A stretch of DNA of 41,098 bases from an uncultured Lentisphaerota bacterium (lineage in GTDB: Bacteria > Verrucomicrobiota > Lentisphaeria > Oligosphaerales > CAITYL01): NCBI GenBank assembly GCA_903894975.1, contig CAITSE010000204.1, positions 1 through 41,098 on the forward strand, written 5' to 3'. Positions 1 to 6,456 of this stretch are shown one piece after another (positions within the stretch are counted from its first letter, which is position 1; each line of letters starts with the position of its first letter). The position numbers were made by a program, and so were the translations under genes. The notes under the pieces are model-generated. The model saw nothing but the letters and a program-made list of their open reading frames with translations. It made no database searches and was not told the origin of the DNA.

Positions 1-90
1 CCCCAGGCTACCCACGGCCGCCCCGCCGGGGCTCCAATCCAAAAAGGACTCCGAATCCCGCTTTCTCCGGTTTCATGAATAATCCAGGCT

Positions 91-115
91 ATGTGATCTT
101 TGTGTTCTTTGTGGC
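91..115. repeat. short-word repeat (9-nt period) after tlyA
   Basis: The word TGATCTTTG is followed at once by TGTTCTTTG and then TGGC, giving a 9-nt period. It belongs to the same class as the 'GCGTTCTTT' words near 5.0 kb. It lies just downstream of tlyA, which is read leftward, so a terminator role is possible. The first 150 bases of the window hold no gene that I can support. Confidence 0.45.
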
Positions 116-150
116 AAAAAATTCTGCCCAAAGCTCGCAAAGCGGCGGCG

Positions 151-885
151 TCACTTCTTGCGGAAGACCGCGACGAATTCGTGGTTGCCGGCCGGGCCTT
201 GGATCGGGGAATGCACCACGCCGAGCCGGGTCCAGGCGATCTCGGCTTCGGCAAAGCGCACGATCTCGTCCACGCAGCGCTGGCGCACGGACTCATCCCG
301 GATTACGCCGCCCTTGCCGACTTCGGCGCGGCCGGCCTCGAACTGGGGCTTGACCAGCACGAACGCCCAGCCGCCGCTCTTCAGAAACGTCGCCGGTGCG
401 GGGAGCGCGAGTTTCAGCGAGATGAAGGAGACGTCGGCGGTCAGGATATCCACCGGTTCCGGAATCTGGCTGGCGTCCAGCATGCGGGCGTTGACTTTTT
501 CCAGGCAGATCACCCGGCTGTCCTGCCGAAGCTTGTGATGAAGCTGGCCGTGGCCGCAGTCCACGGCATAGACCTTGCGGACGCCACGCTGGAGCATCAG
601 ATCCGTGAACCCGCCGGTCGAGGCGCCGACGTCCAGGCCGATCATCCCGTCCAGCGGCGGCGGGAACGCCTCCAGCCCCGCCAGCAGCTTGTAGGCGCCG
701 CGGCTGACATAGGGACACGGCGTCGCGATTACAAAGGCGGTTTCCGGCGGATACAGGTCGCTGGCCTTCTGCACCACGGCGTCCGGGCCGGTCCGCACTT
801 CGCCCGCCAGGATCAGCCGCTGGGCCAGGGTCCGGGACTCGCAGAGCCCGCTCTCCACCAGCAAAATATCTGCGCGTTTTTTCAC
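151..885 (-). CDS. tlyA: TlyA family rRNA 2'-O-methyltransferase (S4 + FtsJ/RrmJ fold)
   Basis: The 244-residue product begins with an S4 RNA-binding domain (about residues 3-60). An FtsJ-like Rossmann methyltransferase follows, with the SAM loop DVGASTGGFTD at 85-95. A K-D-K-E tetrad typical of RNA 2'-O-methyltransferases can be placed at K66 (SRGAYKL), D151 (ADVSF), K179 (VLVKPQFE) and E236 (NHEF). Known TlyA proteins methylate cytidines in 16S and/or 23S rRNA using SAM, and the old hemolysin label is misleading. The predicted start is GTG (the plus strand reads cac at 883-885) with only a weak ribosome-binding site. It lies 60 bp downstream of proA on the same strand and may be co-transcribed. 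Its length is normal for the family. Confidence 0.93.
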   Translation of the reverse strand: MKKRADILLVESGLCESRTLAQRLILAGEVRTGPDAVVQKASDLYPPETAFVIATPCPYVSRGAYKLLAGLEAFPPPLDGMIGLDVGASTGGFTDLMLQRGVRKVYAVDCGHGQLHHKLRQDSRVICLEKVNARMLDASQIPEPVDILTADVSFISLKLALPAPATFLKSGGWAFVLVKPQFEAGRAEVGKGGVIRDESVRQRCVDEIVRFAEAEIAWTRLGVVHSPIQGPAGNHEFVAVFRKK

Positions 886-945
886 AGGAAAATCAACTTC
901 ACCCGGGCTTGGCGCCCAGCGTGGGTTCGTGGTGAATGCGTAAGC

Positions 946-2232
946 TCAGGAACGAATCTGGCCGCTGCCCTGGACCACATACTTGTAGGAGGTCAATTCC
1001 TCGACGCCCATGGGGCCGCGGGCGTGAATCTTGTCGGTGCTGATGCCGATCTCCGCGCCCATGCCGAACTGGCCGCCGTCAGTGAAACGGGTGGACGCGT
1101 TGACATAGACCGCCGCGGAATCCACGAGTTCGGTGAAAAGTTCGGCAGTGTCCTTGTCGGCCGTGACAATGGCGTCGCTGTGAGCCGATCCGTGAACGGC
1201 GATGTGCTCCGCCGCGGCCTCGACGTCGGCGACGATGGCGACCGTCAGGATCAAGTCCAGGTATTCCTCCTGCCAGTCCTGGTCGGTGGCGGGCTTGGCC
1301 TCTGGCACGAGCTTGCAGAAGGCGGCGTCGCCGCGCAGTTCGACCTTTTTCGCCAGGAGCCGCTTGGCCAGTTTCGGCGCAAACTCCGCGGCGATGTCCT
1401 TGTGGATCAGCACTTTCTCCGCCGCATTGCAGACGCCGGGGCGCTGGCACTTGGCGTTCTCGATGATCGCCAGGGCCATGGCCTGGTCCGCCGCAACATC
1501 GACGTAGACGTGGCAGACGCCCTTGTAATGCTTGATGACCGGGATGGTGGACTGTTCGACCACGGCGCGGATCAGGCTTTCGCCGCCGCGGGGCATGACC
1601 AGGTCCACATACTTGTCCAAGCGCAGCAACTGGTTGACCGCCTCGCGGTCGGTCCAGGGGATGACCTGCACCGCGGCCGCGGGCACGCCGCAGACGGCCA
1701 GGCCGTCCGCCATCACCTGCGCCAGGGCAAGGTTGGAGCGGATCGCCTCGGAGCCGCCGCGCAGGATCACGGCATTGCCGGCCTTGAGACAGAGCCCGGC
1801 GGCGTCCACGGTGACGTTCGGCCGGGATTCATAGATGATGGCGATGACGCCGATGGGCACGCGTACCTTGCGGATCTCCAGGCCGTTGGGCCGGAGCCAG
1901 GTGGAGTCCACGCGGCCGATGGGATCCGGCAGGCCGGTGAGCGCGCGCAGTCCCTTGGCCATTTCCTCGACCCGGGCTGGGGTCAGTTTCAGGCGGTCGA
2001 GCAGGGCCGCGTTCAGTCCTTTGACCCGGCCGGCTTCCAGGTCGTGGGCGTTCTCGGCCAGGATCGTCTCCTGCCGTTGCAGGAGCAGGTCCGCCATGGC
2101 CTCCAGGCAGCGGTCCTTCTGCCCGCCCGAGAGCCGGGCCAGCTTCCGGGATGCGATCCGCGCCTCGCGTCCGATCGTCTCCAGGCCCGCCTGGAAGTCC
2201 ACATTTTCCGTTTTGACAGCCGCCGTTTTCAT
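946..2232 (-). CDS. proA: Gamma-glutamyl phosphate reductase
   Basis: This enzyme reduces gamma-glutamyl phosphate to glutamate-5-semialdehyde with NADPH, the second step of proline synthesis, in the cytoplasm. The 428-residue protein has the aldehyde-dehydrogenase fold. The catalytic cysteine is C268 in RPGVCNAAE, and the motif YESRPNVTVDAAGLCLK is typical of ProA. The ORF track begins 32 codons earlier. I choose ATG at 2232 because the family starts there and because GAGGATACGGAT directly precedes it as a ribosome-binding site. It lies downstream of proB on the same strand, with a 309-bp gap filled with repeats, and 60 bp upstream of tlyA. Confidence 0.96.
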   Translation of the reverse strand: MKTAAVKTENVDFQAGLETIGREARIASRKLARLSGGQKDRCLEAMADLLLQRQETILAENAHDLEAGRVKGLNAALLDRLKLTPARVEEMAKGLRALTGLPDPIGRVDSTWLRPNGLEIRKVRVPIGVIAIIYESRPNVTVDAAGLCLKAGNAVILRGGSEAIRSNLALAQVMADGLAVCGVPAAAVQVIPWTDREAVNQLLRLDKYVDLVMPRGGESLIRAVVEQSTIPVIKHYKGVCHVYVDVAADQAMALAIIENAKCQRPGVCNAAEKVLIHKDIAAEFAPKLAKRLLAKKVELRGDAAFCKLVPEAKPATDQDWQEEYLDLILTVAIVADVEAAAEHIAVHGSAHSDAIVTADKDTAELFTELVDSAAVYVNASTRFTDGGQFGMGAEIGISTDKIHARGPMGVEELTSYKYVVQGSGQIRS

Positions 2233-2368
2233 ATCCGTATCCTCAAATTCCGTGCGCCGGTCAGGCGGCCCGCAGGCACGCCGGACGCCGAAGCGACAAG
2301 GGATAAATATAGCCTGTGACGGCGGCAAGCCGGCCTGTGCTCTGCGGGTCGTGGTCTGCGTACGGGGG

Positions 2369-2431
2369 GATCCGTCCGATCCATCAGATCCGTCCGATCC
2401 GTCCGATCTGACTGATCTGACTGATCATTTT
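2369..2431. repeat. 9-bp GATC tandem repeat between proB and proA
   Basis: GATC occurs at 2369, 2378, 2387, 2396, 2405, 2414 and 2423, exactly every 9 bp. The units drift from GATCCGTCC to GATCTGACT. The 2233-2541 gap also holds a looser word pattern near 2508-2538 (ATCGAAACTCC, ATCGAAAATTCC). I see no gene in this gap. The array lies in the predicted 5' region of proA. Confidence 0.85.
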
Positions 2432-2541
2432 CCTGCGAAACCCGGCGCGCACCATATCGGTTCCTCCCCCGTTGTTTTCGCGTTCCGCCGCAACCCGTTT
2501 CCCCCCACTCGAAATCGAAACTCCAAAATCGAAAATTCCCC

Positions 2542-3708
2542 TCACCCCTCCGCCGAGGTCAGGACCAGGTGGTCGCGGTGGATGACTTCCTCGTAGTGGT
2601 GTTCGCCGCCGAGGAGGCCGGGGATCTCATGGGTGTTCCGGCCGCGGATCAAGGCCAGTTCCGCACTGTCGTAATTGGTGACGCCCTTGGCCAGTTCCAG
2701 GCCGCTGGCATTGACCACGCGCACCGTGGCGCCGCGCTTGAAGCTGCCGAGCACCGCGGTGATGCCGCTGGGCAGGAGGCTGCGCCCCTGCGCCACCAAT
2801 GCCTTTTCCGCGCCGGCATCCACCACCACATCCCCGGCCGGCTTGGAGAAAAAGGCCAGGAACCGTTTCTGGGCGTTGAGCCGCGCCCCGTCCGCGGCGA
2901 CGAACAGGGAGCCGACGTCCGCGCCCTTCAGGATGTCGTTCAGCACGGCAAAGTCCCGGCCGCAGGCGATCCACATCGCCGCGCCGCTTTTCATCAGCAT
3001 TTCCGCGGCGTGCACCTTGGTAATCATGCCGCCGACGGAAAGGGCATTGCCGTCCGTGCCCATGGCCATCTGCCGCAGGCGCGGCGTCACGGCCGGCACC
3101 ACCGACAGGCGCCGGCCGAAGCCGGCGGCCTCGGGCAGCCGTTCGTGCATGCCGTCGATGGTGGTCAGCAGGATGACCAGGTCGGCGTTGCACATGGACC
3201 CGACCAGGGCGGCCAGGGTGTCGTTGTTGCCGAACTGGATCTCGTCCACACTCACCGAATCATTCTCGTTGATGACCGGCAGTATCCCGGTCTGGAGCAT
3301 TTCATGCAGGCAGTGCATGACATTGAGGTAGCGGTCGCGGTCGCGCACATCGGCGGCCGTGAGCAGGAGTTGGCCGGCGTGGAACCCGAGCTTGGCGCAG
3401 GCGGTTTCATAGAGCGACATCAGCCGGCACTGGCCGACGGCGGCGTGCGCCTGCAGGCCGGGGATGTGCGAGGGGCGCTTCGCCGTGCCGAGGATGCGCA
3501 TGCCGGCGCCGATGGCCCCGGAGGTGACCAGGATGACCTCCAGCCCGCGCCGGCGCAGTCCGGCCAGGGCCGCCACCAGTTCCGCCACCCGTTCTTCCGA
3601 CCCGGTCTTCCCGCCCATCAACAACTGGGTGCCGACCTTGACCACGACACGGCGCACCCCTTTGAGCACCCGCGCCCGTTGTCCTTCATCGGAGAAAAAA
3701 ACATTCAT
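2542..3708 (-). CDS. proB: Glutamate 5-kinase with C-terminal PUA domain
   Basis: This enzyme phosphorylates glutamate on its gamma carboxyl with ATP, the first and normally proline-inhibited step of proline synthesis. The 388-residue protein has an amino-acid-kinase domain (VVKVGTQLL near residue 25, VTSGAIGAGM, and INENDSVSVDE for substrate binding). A C-terminal PUA domain covers roughly residues 285-375. The ORF track extends five codons further, to a TTG at 3723. I prefer ATG at 3708 as the conventional start, although neither has a strong ribosome-binding site. It is first in the order proB-proA-tlyA on the minus strand. The length fits the PUA-containing bacterial type. Confidence 0.95.
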   Translation of the reverse strand: MNVFFSDEGQRARVLKGVRRVVVKVGTQLLMGGKTGSEERVAELVAALAGLRRRGLEVILVTSGAIGAGMRILGTAKRPSHIPGLQAHAAVGQCRLMSLYETACAKLGFHAGQLLLTAADVRDRDRYLNVMHCLHEMLQTGILPVINENDSVSVDEIQFGNNDTLAALVGSMCNADLVILLTTIDGMHERLPEAAGFGRRLSVVPAVTPRLRQMAMGTDGNALSVGGMITKVHAAEMLMKSGAAMWIACGRDFAVLNDILKGADVGSLFVAADGARLNAQKRFLAFFSKPAGDVVVDAGAEKALVAQGRSLLPSGITAVLGSFKRGATVRVVNASGLELAKGVTNYDSAELALIRGRNTHEIPGLLGGEHHYEEVIHRDHLVLTSAEG

Positions 3709-3847
3709 CTCGGAATATCCCAAACAGGATGATTTTACGGCGACACCGCCAAAGGGAGGAAAATAGCGCTTCTCATGGAAAGGGCCAAAGCTCCCTTTCC
3801 ATATATTTGGTAATCCCTCAGTTGTGAGAGGCTGCTAGAGTTAGAAT

Positions 3848-3950
3848 GGTCTGTGGCTTGTGGTTTGTGGGAAAGCGTGGACAGGAACAAATTCTTTGAT
3901 TTTTCCGTCTTCCTCTTCACCGCCAGCCACAGACCTACAGACCACAGGCC
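3848..3950. repeat. CTGTGG-word inverted repeat between proB and tRNA-Pro
   Basis: The left arm at 3848-3870 (GGTCTGTGGCTTGTGG...) is answered by a complementary right arm at 3927-3950 (CCACAGACC...CCACAGGCC). Each arm is itself built of a 7-nt word (CTGTGGT, CTTGTGG, TTTGTGG). The 3709-4119 gap otherwise shows no convincing gene. The minus-strand ORF there is the antisense of the tRNA. Confidence 0.6.
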
Positions 3951-4119
3951 TTTTGTAACAGAGCCATTACATATATATGCATGAGCAGGTGGTCGCGCGT
4001 TTTGTTGTGTCATTCTCCCACGACTGAACCGACCAGGAAACCAACGTGCTGCAACCACGTTCCGACATTGCCGGATTGTCCGGCGTCGTGCGGGCACTAC
4101 ATTACGCATTCCTTTCCGG

Positions 4120-4195
4120 CGGGGCGTAGCGCAGTTGGTAGCGCGTCTGCTTTGGGAGCAGAAGGTCGCGGGTTCAAATCCCGCCGCCCCGACCA
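4120..4195 (+). tRNA. tRNA-Pro (anticodon TGG)
   Basis: A full cloverleaf is visible. The acceptor CGGGGCG pairs with CGCCCCG, the anticodon stem TCTGC/GCAGA encloses the loop TTTGGGA (anticodon TGG), and the T arm is GCGGG-TTCAAAT-CCCGC. The discriminator is A, and CCA is encoded at 4193-4195, giving 76 nt in total. The first base pair, C1-G72, is the usual bacterial tRNA-Pro identity feature. It reads CCN proline codons, chiefly CCA. Confidence 0.96.
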
Positions 4196-4197
4196 TT

Positions 4198-4262
4198 TTT
4201 AACAGAAGACGCAAAGACACGAAGGAAACCGTCTTCTCTGCGTCTTTGCGTCTTCTGTTAAA
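4198..4262. terminator. 21-bp perfect inverted repeat, putative bidirectional terminator
   Basis: The left arm 4198-4218 (TTTAACAGAAGACGCAAAG...) is perfectly complementary to the right arm 4242-4262, with a 23-nt loop. It begins three bases after the tRNA CCA end, and the right arm contains the stop codon of the convergent phosphatase gene (TTA at 4258-4260 on the plus strand). The arms carry an 8-nt GCGTCTTT/GCGTCTTC word. Ending transcripts from both sides is the natural reading, but T-runs are short. Confidence 0.7.
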
Positions 4263-4899
4263 CCCCGCCCTTCAGGTACGCGGGCAGTTCTGTCAGCGTG
4301 TCCACGGCCAGGTCCCAGCCTTCGCTGCGGGGATCGCCGAAGCCGTACCGGCAGAAACAGCATTTCAAACCTGCGCGCCGGCCGGATTCGAGATCGGTGA
4401 AATGATCGCCGGCCATCCAGGAACCGGCAGCCCCGGCCCCGCACTGTTCCAAGGCCAGACGCAACGGCGCCGGATCGGGCTTGAGCTGCGGACAGACGCC
4501 GCCGCCGACCACGGCGCGGAAAAACTCCGCCAGCCCGAGCCCGTTCAGGACGGCCTCGGAAAACTCCTGCGGTTTGTTGGTGACCACGCCCAGGGCGTAC
4601 CCAAGCCCGCGCAGTTCCGCCAGGGCCAACTTCACTCCGGGATAGGGCCGGGTATGATCCAGCAAATGCTGGCTGTAATGGAGACGGGTCAGTTCCACCG
4701 CGTCATCCAGCCGTTCCGGACATTCCGGCAGTGCGCGGGCCACCAGGTTGCGCATGCCCTCCCCGACGAAGGAAACGACCCGCTCCTCGGCCAACGGCGC
4801 CAGGCCCAGGTCGCGGCGCGCCAGATTGACCCCCAGCACCAAATCCGCCCGGGAATCGACCAGGGTGCCGTCGAGATCAAAAAGAATGCAGGAAACCAT
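4258..4899 (-). CDS. gph: HAD-family phosphatase, phosphoglycolate phosphatase-like
   Basis: The 213-residue haloacid-dehalogenase-type hydrolase has motif I DLDGT (D8 nucleophile, D10 acid/base), motif II VVTNKP, motif III lysine in LKPDP, and motif IV GDHFTDLESGRRAG. The helical cap between motifs I and II is of the C1/Gph type. The best guess is removal of 2-phosphoglycolate formed during DNA repair or oxygenase reactions. HAD specificity is hard to fix from sequence, so other small phosphoesters are possible. The start ATG at 4899 lacks an obvious ribosome-binding site. The stop codon sits inside the inverted repeat shared with tRNA-Pro. Confidence 0.85.
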   Translation of the reverse strand: MVSCILFDLDGTLVDSRADLVLGVNLARRDLGLAPLAEERVVSFVGEGMRNLVARALPECPERLDDAVELTRLHYSQHLLDHTRPYPGVKLALAELRGLGYALGVVTNKPQEFSEAVLNGLGLAEFFRAVVGGGVCPQLKPDPAPLRLALEQCGAGAAGSWMAGDHFTDLESGRRAGLKCCFCRYGFGDPRSEGWDLAVDTLTELPAYLKGGV

Positions 4900-4945
4900 A
4901 ATTGGCCGGCTTTACTTTATGGGAAAACTACCGTCGACCGTTCCT

Positions 4946-5026
4946 TTTTGCCGCAAAAGAACGCATGGATCGCAAAGAATTGCGGAATCCCTTTTTTTGC
5001 GTTCTTTGCGTTCTTTCGCGGCAAAA
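4946..5026. repeat. long imperfect inverted repeat built of GCGTTCTTT words
   Basis: The left arm from 4946 (TTTTGCCGCAAAAGAACGCA) mirrors the right arm ending at 5026 (TTCTTTCGCGGCAAAA) with few mismatches. The arms carry a 9-nt word (GCGTTCTTT). It lies upstream of gph and downstream of the SUI1-like gene, both on the minus strand, so it may end the SUI1-like transcript. Confidence 0.65.
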
Positions 5027-5034
5027 CCGTTTTC

Positions 5035-5109
5035 AACCGCTGACTTTCGCTAATTTGCGCTGACAAATTCCCTGATTGGTTAGCGGAACGTCAGCGTTCG
5101 TTAGCGGTT
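5035..5109. repeat. imperfect inverted repeat of TTAGCG/GCTGA words
   Basis: AACCGCT at 5035-5041 is the complement of AGCGGTT at 5103-5109. In between, related words recur (CGCTAATTTGCGCTGA, GTTAGCGGAACG, CAGCGTTCGTTAGCGG). It is adjacent to the previous inverted repeat and of the same style with a different word. No gene is seen in 4900-5160. Confidence 0.5.
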
Positions 5110-5160
5110 AAAAACGAACTCGATGTGAGCGTTGCGTTCTTTCGCGGTGAATCGGGCCGG

Positions 5161-5637
5161 TCAATTCCCGAGCTTGATGTCAAACCCGTTGCGCTGAAGC
5201 CAAGCGGCGCCGCGTTCCCGCTGGTCGCCCTGGAGTTCCAGCGTGCTGTCCTGGACCGTGCCGCCGGTGCCGAGGTCGCGCTTGAGCCGGCCGAGCATGT
5301 CCATGAGCCCGGTCAGGCTGTCGTCCGGGAACCCGCGCAGGATGGTCACGGTCTTGCCGCCGCGCCCCTTGCGTTCCATGCGGAGAAGGATGACCGGCTT
5401 GCGTTTTTCCTGCGACTCCCGCAATAATTCCGCAGCGAGCTTACGGTCGGCGAAGGGAATGACGTTGTCAGTCCAGTTTTTATTAGCGCCCGGAGAGGGT
5501 TTGAAGACGGGAGGAGGAGTCCGAGCGGCCCCCGGCGCTGACGGCGCGGCCGGCTCCAAGCCGGCCACTTTCAGGCCGGCAAAGGGATTGACCTTGAAAT
5601 CTTTCGCGGGCGCCTTGTCCGGTTGCGGTTTGGCCAT
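5161..5637 (-). CDS. SUI1/YciH-family translation initiation factor-like protein
   Basis: The 158-residue protein has a Pro/Ala-rich N-terminal half and a C-terminal SUI1 (eIF1-like) domain from about residue 80. Supporting motifs are GRGGKTVTILRGF, LKRDLGTGGT and a terminal QRNGFDIK. Bacterial YciH/SUI1 proteins are thought to bind the 30S subunit and influence start-codon fidelity, but they are not essential where studied. The extended N-terminus is longer than in E. coli YciH (108 residues). It is transcribed alone on the minus strand. Confidence 0.85.
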   Translation of the reverse strand: MAKPQPDKAPAKDFKVNPFAGLKVAGLEPAAPSAPGAARTPPPVFKPSPGANKNWTDNVIPFADRKLAAELLRESQEKRKPVILLRMERKGRGGKTVTILRGFPDDSLTGLMDMLGRLKRDLGTGGTVQDSTLELQGDQRERGAAWLQRNGFDIKLGN

Positions 5638-5723
5638 GGGTGTATCGTCCTTGCCTGAACTCTGTGCAGGTTCCCGGGAGCATGCGCGCCGACTTCATCA
5701 TCTCACACCGCAGCAGAACAGCC

Positions 5724-5785
5724 CCCACTGAAGTGGGAACTCCCAACCCGGGCCGTCCCTGTTCGGAGTTCCGCCTTCAGGCGGT
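5724..5785. repeat. compound hairpin repeat (GGAACTCC/GGAGTTCC)
   Basis: Nested palindromes are packed together. CCCACTGAAGTGGG comes first, then GGAACTCC (5736-5743) paired with GGAGTTCC (5765-5772), then CCGCCTTCAGGCGG. The long ORF reading through it on the minus strand (5698-6024) is low-complexity and looks spurious. This is one of two repeat blocks filling the 366-bp gap 5638-6003. Confidence 0.6.
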
Positions 5786-5909
5786 GCCGGTTTCACGCGC
5801 GGTCGCGTCTTCATCGCCCGCACCAGGGCAATATCATGCGCGCCGTCGGGGCTGCAACACCCAGTTCCCATTGCCAGGCGCGGGAATCGAGACGCGCCGA
5901 TCAGGAGTT

Positions 5910-5961
5910 CGGCGTTTCCGGGGGGTGCCAAAACGCCGCGGAAACGTGGTGCACCCACGTT
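5910..5961. repeat. hairpin pair upstream of feoA
   Basis: CGTTTCCG near 5915 is complementary to CGGAAACG near 5940. It is followed directly by a perfect stem AACGTGG (5943-5949) and CCACGTT (5955-5961) with a 5-nt loop. The block ends about 40 bp before the feoA start, so it could act on feoAB expression. I see no Fur-box-like 19-mer here. Confidence 0.5.
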
Positions 5962-6003
5962 GCTACACTTTCGAGCGCGGGAAGGCAGGCTAAATTGAGG
6001 TGC

Positions 6004-6306
6004 ATGACCCCGCACCATCCGCATAGACTGACCCTAGCCTCCGGCGAGGCCGGCGGCCATTTCCGGGTGGTGGCCGTCCATGGCGGGGCCGCCCTGAAAC
6101 AGCGGCTGGCCGCCATGGGGCTCAGTGAAGGCAAAACTCTGGTCAAGCTGGGCCGGCAACTGTTCAACGGACCGGTGACCGTCCGCATCGCGCACACCGA
6201 GCTGGCGCTGGGCCACAGCACGGCGGGACACGTGGAAGTTGAACCGACCAAGCCGACCGGCGACCATCCCCAGTCCCATAGCGGACGGGGGGCTATAGGG
6301 TTTTAG
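6004..6306 (+). CDS. feoA: FeoA domain protein (ferrous iron transport)
   Basis: The 100-residue protein is an SH3-like FeoA domain: LTLASGEAGGHFRVVAV, then LKQRLAAMGLSEGKTL, VTVRIAHTELALGHSTAGHVEV. FeoA is a small cytosolic partner of FeoB needed for ferrous iron uptake. I choose ATG at 6004 over the upstream ORF start because TTGAGGTGC directly precedes it and the conserved domain starts a few residues later. The last 15 or so residues (KPTGDHPQSHSGRGAIGF) are outside the domain. It lies 150 bp upstream of feoB on the same strand. Confidence 0.92.
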   Translation: MTPHHPHRLTLASGEAGGHFRVVAVHGGAALKQRLAAMGLSEGKTLVKLGRQLFNGPVTVRIAHTELALGHSTAGHVEVEPTKPTGDHPQSHSGRGAIGF

Positions 6307-6335
6307 GCTGTGGGCTATTAGCCTGAATTATCATG

Positions 6336-6376
6336 AACATTCAACATTCAACATAGAACATTCAACGTTGAATGTT
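6336..6376. repeat. CATTCAA heptamer repeat ending in a 20-bp palindrome
   Basis: CATTCAA recurs with a 7-nt period (CATTCAA, CATTCAA, CATAGAA, CATTCAA). It runs into the perfect palindrome AACATTCAACGTTGAATGTT at 6357-6376. It lies between feoA and feoB, flanked by TAGGCTGTGGGC and AACAGCCTACAGAC words that are roughly complementary to each other. Confidence 0.7.
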
Positions 6377-6456
6377 GTAATCGACTTGCGGAAAAACCTA
6401 ACAGCCTACAGACTAAACCGCTATCAACCGCAGCGTCCCCCGGGAACGCGTATCCC

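Noticed and set aside
100-2319. 739-aa plus-strand ORF
   Set aside because: It is a shadow of tlyA and proA on the other strand; composition is His/Gly/Asp-rich with no domain.
2369-2431. CRISPR-like array
   Set aside because: The period is only 9 bp with no spacers, and no cas genes are in the window.
3735-4220. 161-aa minus-strand ORF containing GAAGFEPATFCSQSRRATNCATP
   Set aside because: This is the well-known false protein made by translating the antisense of a tRNA, here tRNA-Pro at 4120-4195.
5962-6003. Fur box in front of feoA
   Set aside because: I looked for a GATAATGATAATCATTATC-like palindrome and found none.
5698-6024. 108-aa minus-strand ORF with PEGGTPNRDGPGWEF
   Set aside because: It reads through palindromic intergenic repeats. 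Such translations are repeat artefacts, not a conserved protein.
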